From NCBI GenBank assembly GCA_021767305.1, contig JAASTL010000098.1, forward strand, positions 1 to 5,458: a DNA stretch of 5,458 bases, read 5' to 3'. Shown here piece after piece: positions 1 through 5,458 of this stretch. Made by a program: the position numbers and the translations under genes. How positions within the stretch are numbered: position 1 is the first letter of the stretch; each line of letters opens with the position of its first letter. The notes beneath the pieces are model-generated. The model did no database searches, was not told the origin of the DNA, and worked only from the letters and a program-made list of their open reading frames with translations. This stretch comes from Piscirickettsiaceae bacterium. GTDB lineage: Bacteria; Pseudomonadota; Gammaproteobacteria; Thiomicrospirales; Thiomicrospiraceae.

Positions 1-2
1 AA

Positions 3-50
3 AACAGCGACTTCCAACGTTTTATGTTCCAGCTAGAAAATGAGAGTTAA
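3..50 (+). CDS. Possible C-terminal tail of a rightward gene cut by the window edge
   Basis: Frame 3 is open from the left edge for 15 codons and ends in TAA at 48-50, reading NSDFQRFMFQLENES. The mix of charged, aromatic and polar residues looks protein-like. The other two rightward frames also close early (TAG at 34-36, TGA at 41-43), so openness alone is no evidence. No family can be named from 15 residues. If real, the gene would converge on ssb, and the symmetric hairpin at 227-255 could end both transcripts, although it lies about 180 bases beyond this stop. Confidence 0.25.
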   Translation, partial: NSDFQRFMFQLENES

Positions 51-226
51 TAGCAAAGTTTATTGGAAATATTTTTCATAAGCTATTACTAAACAAAATA
101 TGTTTGCCAAGCTAAACAATTAAATATTGTGTTCCATGAACTCTAGCCAGAATAACAGGGTTTAAAGTAAATCTTTTTATTAAGCTTTCCAAGCCAAGTA
201 AATAAACAAACATTTTCCCTAAAAGC
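51..226. other. AT-rich spacer without a convincing gene
   Basis: This stretch downstream of ssb is strongly AT-rich and has stops in all frames at short intervals. The only structure I see is small: a 5-bp inverted repeat ACAAT/ATTGT around 116-130, a GTTC/GAAC pair near 132-142, and recurrent AAGCT words (about 80, 109 and 183). A leftward 33-codon reading frame at 112-213 has no recognisable product. No tRNA-like or other structured RNA was recognised. Confidence 0.6.
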
Positions 227-255
227 AAAAATCCCGCAATTAAAGCGGGATTTTT
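227..255. terminator. Bidirectional Rho-independent terminator after ssb
   Basis: Two perfectly complementary 11-base arms (227-237 and 245-255) flank a 7-base loop. Each arm is five A or T residues next to the GC-rich core TCCCGC/GCGGGA. The A-tract on one side becomes a U-tract on the other, so the hairpin has the form of an intrinsic terminator on both strands. It starts 27 bases past the ssb stop codon and is the natural end of the leftward yajR-ssb transcript. It could also stop a rightward transcript entering from the left edge. Confidence 0.9.
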
Positions 256-282
256 ATTCATGACTAAATGAAAGATTTAGAC

Positions 283-891
283 CTAGAACGGTACATCATC
301 ATCGTCAAAATCATTGGGTGCGTAGGCGGGTGCTTTTTGCGGTTGTGGTTTAGGTTGACCTCCCATTGGCGCCACATTTTGATGCCCCATTGGGTTTCCT
401 TGAGGGTTTCCTTGTGGTTGTCCCATAGGTTGTTGCGGGCGCTGTTGTGGTGCTTGACCAAAGCCACCTTGACCACCCATATTTCCACCCATTGGCGCAG
501 CTTGGTTCATATTACCAAATGCAGCATCTCCGCCACCTTGACGATTACCACCGCCCAACATTTGCATATTGCCGTCATAACCGCTTAATACCACTTCTGT
601 GGTGTAACGGTCTTGACCATTCTGGTCTTGCCATTTACGTGTTTGCAATTTACCTTCTAAATAAACCTGAGAACCCTTAGTCAAATACTGACCCGCAATT
701 TCAGCCAGCTTGCCAAAAATAGAGACTCGGTGCCATTCGGTTTTTTGTTGTTTTTGACCTGTGTTTTTGTCGTTCCACTCTTCCGACGTGGCAACACTTA
801 AATTAGCAATGGCATTCCCATTAGCTGCATATTTAACATCTGGATCTTGGCCTAAAGTACCAACAAGAATGACTTTATTTACACCACGCAT
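283..891 (-). CDS. ssb: Single-stranded DNA-binding protein SSB
   Basis: This gene encodes the homotetrameric protein that coats single-stranded DNA in replication, recombination and repair, and recruits partner enzymes through its C-terminus. The 202-residue product opens with [11 protein letters not shown] and has the OB fold over about residues 1-111. Trp39, Trp53 (in TEWHRV), Phe59 and Trp87 match the DNA-stacking aromatics of E. coli SSB, and the KGSQVYLEG and QDRYTTEVV strands are conserved. Residues 112-192 form a flexible linker rich in Gly, Gln, Pro, Asn and Met. The last ten residues, [10 protein letters not shown], are the acidic interaction tip, with one extra Asp and Val for Ile relative to the E. 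coli DFDDDIPF end. Length is normal (E. coli 178). The ATG lies 15 bases after the yajR stop and follows AAGAGAG with an 8-base gap. Stop is TAG. It is very likely cotranscribed with yajR and ends at the hairpin 227-255. Confidence 0.97.
   Translation of the reverse strand: MRGVNKVILVGTLGQDPDVKYAANGNAIANLSVATSEEWNDKNTGQKQQKTEWHRVSIFGKLAEIAGQYLTKGSQVYLEGKLQTRKWQDQNGQDRYTTEVVLSGYDGNMQMLGGGNRQGGGDAAFGNMNQAAPMGGNMGGQGGFGQAPQQRPQQPMGQPQGNPQGNPMGHQNVAPMGGQPKPQPQKAPAYAPNDFDDDDVPF
392..415 (-). repeat. Two-copy 12-base tandem repeat in the SSB linker
   Basis: Two adjacent 12-base units (392-403 and 404-415) differ at one base. They encode Gln-Gly-Asn-Pro twice, residues 160-167 of SSB. In-frame repeats of this kind are a common way for SSB linkers to change length without affecting the OB fold or the acidic tip. 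Confidence 0.75.
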
Positions 892-899
892 ATTAAGGG

Positions 900-906
900 C
901 TCTCTT
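900..906 (-). promoter_or_regulatory. Ribosome binding site of ssb abutting the yajR stop
   Basis: Read leftward, AAGAGAG follows the yajR TAA (907-909) without a gap and lies 8 bases before the ssb ATG. The Shine-Dalgarno match is moderate (GAGAG). The position means ribosomes finishing yajR cover the ssb start site, so translational coupling is plausible. Confidence 0.6.
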
Positions 907-2301
907 TTAACTTCGTTTTTGACTGTTTTCAATATAATCGATCAATGTAACTTCATTGACGAGTTTTCTATCTATTTTAAAGTAGACTCTCTGTTCTTCC
1001 GCAAGCACCACTGCTTCATAAATTCCATCGTATTCAAGCAGGGCGTTTTCAATCTCTTTTACTTCATTTGGTTGAATATTTTCAATGGGAACAGAAGCAA
1101 TACTTAAAGGTAACGGTTTTTCCATTGTTGCGGCGGCAAATAACCAAACCAACCCGATTACGGTTGTGAACATGAAGACACCATTATAACCATAATGCTG
1201 ATAAAAATATCCCCCTAAAAAGCCGCCGATTGCCGCACCAATAAACTGGCTGGTTGAGTAGACACCGCTGGCTGTTCCTTTCTTATCTGCAGGCGATTGC
1301 TTGACAACTAAAGAAGGTAATGAGGCTTCTAAAAGGTTGAAGGCGGTAAAGAAAATCAGCAACAGTAAAAATAGCATCCAGAAGCTTTGCTCTAGTAAAC
1401 CAAAAGCCAGCTGCATGGCGGTGATAGTGGCAATCGCCCCCACAAACACTTGCTTCATGCGGCCTTTACTTTCAGCCTGAATAATAAAAGGCACCATTAA
1501 GATAAATGACAGCAACATGACTGGGAGATAGATTTCCCAGTGTTCGGAGCTTGCAAGCCCTGCCGCATCACGCAAGGTTAACGGCAGCACCACAAACATG
1601 GCGGTGAGCGTGGCATGCAGAACAAATACACCTAAATCTAAACGTAACAGTTGCGGGTGTTTTAATAGCTCAAAAAATTGAGTGGGATCGGCTTCGGCTT
1701 CACGCTGGAAACTCTGCTTTTTGATTTCCGGCATGGCAAATTTAACCAATAGAATGCCTATCAGAGCCAGTAGTGCGGTCGCCCAGAAAATACCACGTAC
1801 ACCAAACCAGTTTGCCAATACAGGCCCTGCCACCAATGACAAGGTAAATGACAAACCAATGGTCATTCCCACAATCGACATGGCACGCAAGCGGAATTGT
1901 TCGGACACTAAATCAGCGGTGGCTGCCATCAACACTGCAGCGACCGCGCCCATTCCTTGAATGGCTCGACCAATAATCATCATCTCAATAGAGTCGGCGG
2001 TGGCACAAACAATGGAACCAATCATAAACACCAACATGCCGAGCATGATTAAGGGCTTACGGCCGAATTTATCCGACATAATGCCATATGGAATTTGCAG
2101 TGCCGCCTGAGTAAGCCCGTAAATACCGATGGCAATACCGATTTGCAAACCGGTAATGCCATCAAATTCGGCTTCTGCAAAAATGGCAAAAACCGGAAAA
2201 ATCATAAACAGCCCGAGCATACGGGTAGAAAAAATACCGGCTACCGAGAAAGCAGCTCTTCTTTCAACTGGGCTCATGGTTTTAGGTGCTTCACTCATCA
2301 T
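907..2301 (-). CDS. yajR: YajR-type major facilitator transporter with C-terminal YAM domain
   Basis: The 464-residue product is an inner-membrane transporter of the major facilitator superfamily and reads alongside E. coli YajR (454 residues) from end to end. Shared stretches include ERRA near residue 14, IGIAIGIYGLTQA at 54-66, EHW..YL at 253-259, and FNLLEASLPSL plus GTASGVYSTSQF at 321-353. Twelve hydrophobic segments lie between about 18 and 392. The loop 2-3 motif A is intact (G73-IMSD77-KFGRK82), motif B-like GRAIQGMGA is at 111-119, and a glycine-rich motif C-like segment with GP at 159-160 is in helix 5. Residues about 398-464 (910-1110) form a soluble tail matching the YAM domain, a ferredoxin-like beta-alpha fold seen in the YajR structure. 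The transported substrate is not established and drug efflux is only a family-level guess. The start is uncertain by one codon because two ATGs are adjacent (2301 and 2298) and neither has a strong Shine-Dalgarno; an ATG at codon 9 is less likely. It is first in an operon with ssb. Confidence 0.9.
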   Translation of the reverse strand: MMSEAPKTMSPVERRAAFSVAGIFSTRMLGLFMIFPVFAIFAEAEFDGITGLQIGIAIGIYGLTQAALQIPYGIMSDKFGRKPLIMLGMLVFMIGSIVCATADSIEMMIIGRAIQGMGAVAAVLMAATADLVSEQFRLRAMSIVGMTIGLSFTLSLVAGPVLANWFGVRGIFWATALLALIGILLVKFAMPEIKKQSFQREAEADPTQFFELLKHPQLLRLDLGVFVLHATLTAMFVVLPLTLRDAAGLASSEHWEIYLPVMLLSFILMVPFIIQAESKGRMKQVFVGAIATITAMQLAFGLLEQSFWMLFLLLLIFFTAFNLLEASLPSLVVKQSPADKKGTASGVYSTSQFIGAAIGGFLGGYFYQHYGYNGVFMFTTVIGLVWLFAAATMEKPLPLSIASVPIENIQPNEVKEIENALLEYDGIYEAVVLAEEQRVYFKIDRKLVNEVTLIDYIENSQKRS

Positions 2302-2412
2302 AAATTCGTTTGGTCCGCTTTCTGGTTAACTAATGTAGCTGTGTTTATTTCTTAGCTTTATTATTTTGTTATTTTTTTATTATTTTTAATGTGCTGTTTT
2401 AATGAAGTGGCA

Positions 2413-2449
2413 GATTATAACATTCTGGATATAGACAATCGCTATAATC
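2413..2449. promoter_or_regulatory. Inverted repeat of two divergent -10 hexamers
   Basis: GATTATA at 2413-2419 and TATAATC at 2443-2449 are perfect reverse complements separated by 23 bases. The right arm gives a consensus TATAAT (2443-2448) for rightward transcription, about 50 bases before the SIMPL start. The left arm gives TATAAT on the minus strand (2419-2414) for leftward transcription, about 112 bases before yajR. At a 17-base spacing each -35 element would fall next to the opposite -10, and neither resembles TTGACA. Either the promoters need an activator or only one arm is a real promoter. Promoter function is inferred; the repeat itself is seen. Confidence 0.45.
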
Positions 2450-2483
2450 AAATTATCAATAATTACTTTAACGTTAGTCATTC

Positions 2484-2488
2484 AGGAG
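2484..2488 (+). promoter_or_regulatory. Strong ribosome binding site deciding the SIMPL gene start
   Basis: AGGAG sits 8 bases before the ATG at 2497. This fixes the start there and not at the in-frame ATG at 2389, which would add 36 residues upstream of the signal peptide and would place the likely promoter inside the coding region. Confidence 0.85.
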
Positions 2489-2496
2489 CCATCTGC

Positions 2497-3234
2497 ATGA
2501 AACAGTCTAATTACCTTGATTTACGTCATTCTCATTTTTCTAAATTCATGGTTGGTTTATTTGGTTTTGTATTGCTAATGAGCGGCCCGCTAACCCCTGC
2601 GGCAGCGGATAAAGAGGTGCAAGGAAATAAAGTCAACTTTAGTATTACCGAAACCCAAACGGTGAATAACGACAACATCAGCATTACTTTTAGTCGCCTT
2701 GAAGAAGCGGTTTCACCCGAGGCGGTAGCCAATAAAATCAATCAACAGATGCAAGCAGCCGTGAATGTGCTTAAGTCTTACCCTGATATAGTCGTGCAGA
2801 CCTCTCAATACAATATTTACCCGGTGTATAAAAAACAGGTGATTAGTCATTGGCGTGGGCAGCAGAGTTTGATTTTAACCTTGGAAAACAAACCAGGCTT
2901 GGTGCAGATTTTAGCGAAACTACAACCTTACCTAGCCTACAACTCCATGCAATTTGGGGTTTCTGAGCGAGTGCAAAACCAGATCAAGAGCAAATTGATT
3001 GATCAGGCGATTTACAACTTTCGCATGCAAGCAGAGCGCATAGCTAAAGGTTTTAATGCCCTAAATTACCGAATTTTGGAAACCCATATCAATAGCAATG
3101 GCGCATCCCAACCTAGACCTTATGTTGCCCGCGCAGAAATGGCGATGATGGCGGATAGTGTTGCTCCGGCTATGAAGGCGGGGCAAAGTAAAATCAATGT
3201 CACTATTTCCGGCACGATTCTTTTACCTTACTAA
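2497..3234 (+). CDS. Exported SIMPL-domain (DUF541, YggE/BP26-like) protein
   Basis: The 245-residue product has a signal peptide: a basic N-terminus with Lys2, Arg10 and Lys16, a hydrophobic core at about 17-33, and a probable cleavage after Ala37 in TPAAA-DKE. There is no lipobox cysteine, so a soluble periplasmic protein is expected. The mature part (38-245) looks like one SIMPL/DUF541 domain. Supporting features are the long helix around residues 60-85, the YNIYPVY stretch followed by HWRGQQSL, the later FGVSE segment, a second long helix rich in Ala, Gln and Lys, and a C-terminal strand ending VTISGTILLPY. Family members include E. coli YggE, linked to oxidative-stress tolerance, and Brucella BP26, which forms large oligomers. 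The biochemical role is unknown. The start at 2497 is set by AGGAG. It has its own promoter region and is followed by no clear terminator, so some readthrough into uvrA is possible. The family call rests on recognised sequence style, not on a profile search. Confidence 0.85.
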   Translation: MKQSNYLDLRHSHFSKFMVGLFGFVLLMSGPLTPAAADKEVQGNKVNFSITETQTVNNDNISITFSRLEEAVSPEAVANKINQQMQAAVNVLKSYPDIVVQTSQYNIYPVYKKQVISHWRGQQSLILTLENKPGLVQILAKLQPYLAYNSMQFGVSERVQNQIKSKLIDQAIYNFRMQAERIAKGFNALNYRILETHINSNGASQPRPYVARAEMAMMADSVAPAMKAGQSKINVTISGTILLPY

Positions 3235-3343
3235 GTCATTACAAATAGGTAAAAACCAAAATAGTTACCGTATCTGAAGCAGAATCGGCCTATGCTAAGA
3301 ATCGTTTTTTCACTCTTGTCAGATAAATCGTTTTCTCTAGCTT

Positions 3344-3352
3344 TGTTATAAT
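3344..3352 (+). promoter_or_regulatory. Extended -10 promoter element of uvrA
   Basis: TGTTATAAT is a perfect extended -10 (TG-N-TATAAT), with an expected transcription start near 3359 and a leader of about 29 bases before the uvrA ATG. No good -35 is seen at 16-18 bases upstream. TTGTCA at 3316-3321 is 25 bases away, too far to pair with this hexamer. Extended -10 promoters can work with a poor -35. I see no LexA operator overlapping it. Confidence 0.6.
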
Positions 3353-3387
3353 GAGCGATTGTTTTGAATTTAACGGTAGCTTACAAA

Positions 3388-5458
3388 ATGCTCGAAGAAA
3401 TTGTCATCCGCGGCGCGCGTACCCATAACCTTAAAGATATTGACGTTACTCTGCCTAGAGACAAACTCATTGTCATTACCGGATTGTCTGGTTCTGGTAA
3501 ATCTTCACTCGCGTTTGACACTATCTATGCCGAAGGTCAGCGCCGTTATGTAGAGTCACTTTCTGCCTATGCGCGTCAATTCCTTTCGGTAATGGAAAAG
3601 CCGGATGTCGACCATATTGAAGGTTTGTCACCCGCGATTTCGATTGAGCAAAAATCAACTTCACACAATCCACGTTCTACCGTAGGAACTGTGACCGAAA
3701 TCTACGACTATTTGCGTTTGCTCTTTGCCCGTGCCGGAACACCGCGCTGCCCCACCCATGGTTGCGACTTAGAAGCACAAACCGTCAGCCAAATGGTTGA
3801 CCACACTTTGGAATTGCCGGAAGGCAGTAAATGCCTGCTGATTGCCCCGATTGTGCGCGGTAAAAAAGGCGAACACCATACCCTGCTGGATGAACTGCAA
3901 GCGCAAGGTTTTATTCGCGCTCGTATTGATGGTGAAATCAAAGAGCTGGACGGCAGCATTGCCTTAGACAAAAACAAAAAACATGACATTGAAGTCATTG
4001 TGGATCGCTTCAAAATTCGTGCTGACATTAAGCAACGTTTGGCAGAATCCTTTGAAACTGCTTTACGCTTGGCGGATGGAATTGCCCAAGTCTTACCAAT
4101 GGATGAAGATGATGATTTTGAACTACTGTTCTCAGATAAATTCGCCTGCCCGCATTGCGGCTATTCGGTACCAGAATTAGAACCCCGCATCTTCTCTTTC
4201 AACAATCCGCATGGCGCCTGCCCGACTTGTGATGGTTTGGGAGTTAAAGAAACCTTTGATCCAAGCCGAGTAATTACCCACCCAGAATTGAGTTTGGCCG
4301 GTGGAGCGATTCGCGGTTGGGATCGTCGTCATAAATACTATTACGACCTGTTAAAAGCGGTGGCGGATTATTATGAATTTGATATTGAAACGCCTTGGCA
4401 AGAACTGAGCGACAAAATCCAAAAGATTATTCTGCAAGGTTCGGGGCGTGAAAAACTCCCTTTACCGCATGGACGCTATAGCCAAACGCGCCGTTTTGAG
4501 GGCGTAATTCCTAATATGGAACGCCGTTTTGCCGAGACCGAAAGCAAAGCGGTGCGTGATGAACTGGAAAAATACCGTATTAGTGAACCCTGTAAGAGTT
4601 GTCACGGTACTCGCTTAAATCAAGCAGCACGCCATGTGTTTATAAATGACTACAGCCTACCCAGCTTAACTGAACTACCCGTAGGTGAACTGCATGAAAT
4701 TTTCAGTTCATTAGAGCTAGCGGGTGCCAAAGGTAAAATCGCCGCAAAAATCATTAAAGAAGTACATGACCGTCTAACATTCTTGGTGAATGTCGGGCTA
4801 AACTATCTAACCCTTAATCGTTCTGCCGATACTCTCTCCGGTGGTGAAGCGCAGCGCATTCGTTTAGCCTCGCAAATCGGTGCGGGGCTGGTTGGCGTAA
4901 TGTATGTATTGGATGAGCCTTCCATTGGGTTACACCAGCGTGATAATGACCGCCTATTAGCGACTCTTACCCACCTTCGCGATCTAGGTAACACGGTAAT
5001 CGTGGTAGAACATGATGAAGATGCCATTCGCGCTGCGGACTATGTATTGGATATTGGTCCCGGTGCCGGGATTCATGGTGGCCGTATTATGGCGCAAGGA
5101 ACGCCAAAAGAAGTCACCAACAACCCAGATTCTTTGACTGGTCAGTTCCTAAAAGGTAGCCGTAAAATCGAATTGCCTGAAGAACGTTTAAAACCACAAG
5201 ACAAGTGGTTGGAAATTCACGGTGCACACGGCAATAACCTCAAAAATGTTGACCTAAAAATTCCAGCTGGTTTGTTGACATGTGTAACCGGTGTATCTGG
5301 CTCAGGTAAATCGACCTTAATTAATAGCACCCTCTCCAAATTAGCTGCCAATCAGTTAAACAAAGCGCAACTTGCAGTGGCACCTTATAAAGAAGTTACT
5401 GGCTTTGAACACTTTGATAAGTCGGTGAATATTGACCAGTCCGCTATTGGTCGAACAC
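3388..5458 (+). CDS. uvrA: UvrA, excinuclease ABC subunit A (5' part, cut by window edge)
   Basis: UvrA is the dimeric ATPase that finds bulky DNA lesions and loads UvrB in nucleotide excision repair. The 690 codons present are open without frameshift; a full protein is about 940 residues, so roughly 250 are missing. The start [18 protein letters not shown] aligns with E. coli UvrA. Landmarks: Walker A of the first ATPase, GLSGSGKSS at 32-40; first zinc module Cys254, Cys257, Cys278, Cys281 with the same spacing as E. coli; a further CKSC pair at 422-425 before HGTRL; ABC signature LSGGEAQRI at 483-491; Walker B with VLDEP at 507-511; the switch histidine in VVEHD at 539-543; and the second Walker [10 protein letters not shown] at 635-643. 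The window ends before the second zinc module, second signature and second Walker B. The Shine-Dalgarno before ATG is poor (ACGGT, about 10 bases upstream). All visible catalytic residues are intact. Confidence 0.97.
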   Translation, partial: MLEEIVIRGARTHNLKDIDVTLPRDKLIVITGLSGSGKSSLAFDTIYAEGQRRYVESLSAYARQFLSVMEKPDVDHIEGLSPAISIEQKSTSHNPRSTVGTVTEIYDYLRLLFARAGTPRCPTHGCDLEAQTVSQMVDHTLELPEGSKCLLIAPIVRGKKGEHHTLLDELQAQGFIRARIDGEIKELDGSIALDKNKKHDIEVIVDRFKIRADIKQRLAESFETALRLADGIAQVLPMDEDDDFELLFSDKFACPHCGYSVPELEPRIFSFNNPHGACPTCDGLGVKETFDPSRVITHPELSLAGGAIRGWDRRHKYYYDLLKAVADYYEFDIETPWQELSDKIQKIILQGSGREKLPLPHGRYSQTRRFEGVIPNMERRFAETESKAVRDELEKYRISEPCKSCHGTRLNQAARHVFINDYSLPSLTELPVGELHEIFSSLELAGAKGKIAAKIIKEVHDRLTFLVNVGLNYLTLNRSADTLSGGEAQRIRLASQIGAGLVGVMYVLDEPSIGLHQRDNDRLLATLTHLRDLGNTVIVVEHDEDAIRAADYVLDIGPGAGIHGGRIMAQGTPKEVTNNPDSLTGQFLKGSRKIELPEERLKPQDKWLEIHGAHGNNLKNVDLKIPAGLLTCVTGVSGSGKSTLINSTLSKLAANQLNKAQLAVAPYKEVTGFEHFDKSVNIDQSAIGRT

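Larger units (their letters stand above)
2302..2496. promoter_or_regulatory. Divergent AT-rich promoter region between yajR and the SIMPL gene
   Basis: The 195 bases separate two divergently transcribed genes and must hold both promoters. The part nearest yajR (about 2341-2400) is almost all T on the plus strand, so the yajR message probably starts with an A-rich untranslated leader. The part nearest the SIMPL gene has an inverted repeat of -10-like hexamers (described separately). The closest approach to a LexA box, CTGT-N8-AGTG at 2394-2409, keeps only half of the right arm and is not called. Confidence 0.6.

Noticed and set aside
112..213. Leftward 33-codon frame beyond the ssb terminator
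   Set aside because: It sits downstream of a strong terminator, has only a poorly spaced AGGG, and its product resembles nothing I recognise; chance in AT-rich DNA is the simpler explanation.
268..588. Rightward open frame of 106 codons opposite ssb
   Set aside because: It lies wholly antisense to an unambiguous ssb, has no ribosome site, and its Trp/His/Leu-rich composition is the mirror of the Gly/Gln/Pro-coding linker.
2394..2409. Possible LexA box CTGT-N8-AGTG
   Set aside because: The right arm keeps only two of four ACAG bases, and no second half-site supports it.
2389..2496. 36-codon in-frame upstream extension of the SIMPL gene
   Set aside because: It has no ribosome site at 2389, overlaps the likely -10 element, and would bury the signal peptide; AGGAG before 2497 marks the real start.
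3248..3269. Possible terminator hairpin GGTAA/TTACC after the SIMPL gene
   Set aside because: The stem is only 5 bp with a 12-base loop, is AT-rich, and is not followed by a U-tract.
3281..3310. T-run at 3305-3310 as part of an intrinsic terminator
   Set aside because: The preceding bases form a direct repeat (AGAATCG twice) and not an inverted one; the only complementary arms I found are 4 bp.
3708..4028. Leftward open frame of 106 codons within uvrA
   Set aside because: It is antisense to strongly conserved uvrA sequence; its Ser/Arg-rich product is typical of a shadow frame. The similar frame at 4803-5027 is rejected for the same reason.

Overview
The window reads as an ordinary chromosomal DNA-repair and replication locus from a gammaproteobacterium. 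Encoded SSB, YajR-type transporter and UvrA proteins all align by eye with their Escherichia coli counterparts over long stretches. The DNA has moderate GC genes and very AT-rich intergenic spacers. The order uvrA / MFS transporter / ssb is the one I recall from Pseudomonas and related gammaproteobacteria. The composition would fit a Thiomicrospira/Hydrogenovibrio-like sulfur oxidiser, but that genus-level guess is weak and rests on no decisive marker.

Layout. Positions 1-226 are AT-rich and essentially gene-free, with at most the last 15 codons of a rightward gene at the very edge. A strong, symmetric intrinsic terminator (227-255) closes the leftward unit. That unit is yajR (907-2301) followed after 15 bases by ssb (283-891), very probably cotranscribed. 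An AT-rich 195-base divergent spacer (2302-2496) carries a 7-bp inverted repeat whose two arms are each a consensus -10 hexamer, one per direction. Rightward from it runs a gene for an exported SIMPL/DUF541 protein (2497-3234). After a 153-base spacer with an extended -10 promoter comes uvrA (3388 to the right edge), whose first 690 codons are present and open; the end of the gene lies outside the window.

How the genes relate. UvrA is the damage-recognition ATPase of nucleotide excision repair and SSB protects single-stranded DNA in replication and repair, so the outer two genes share DNA maintenance as a theme. YajR (inner-membrane major facilitator) and the SIMPL protein (periplasmic) are envelope proteins sitting between them; their mechanistic link to DNA repair is not evident from the sequence. 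I saw no convincing LexA box in either promoter region.

I found no mobile element, CRISPR array, tRNA or rRNA, and no evidence of a new biological system. The points worth a second look concern regulation and gene neighbourhood: the symmetric divergent promoter, the tight yajR-ssb junction, the SIMPL gene next to uvrA, and the apparent lack of SOS operators.
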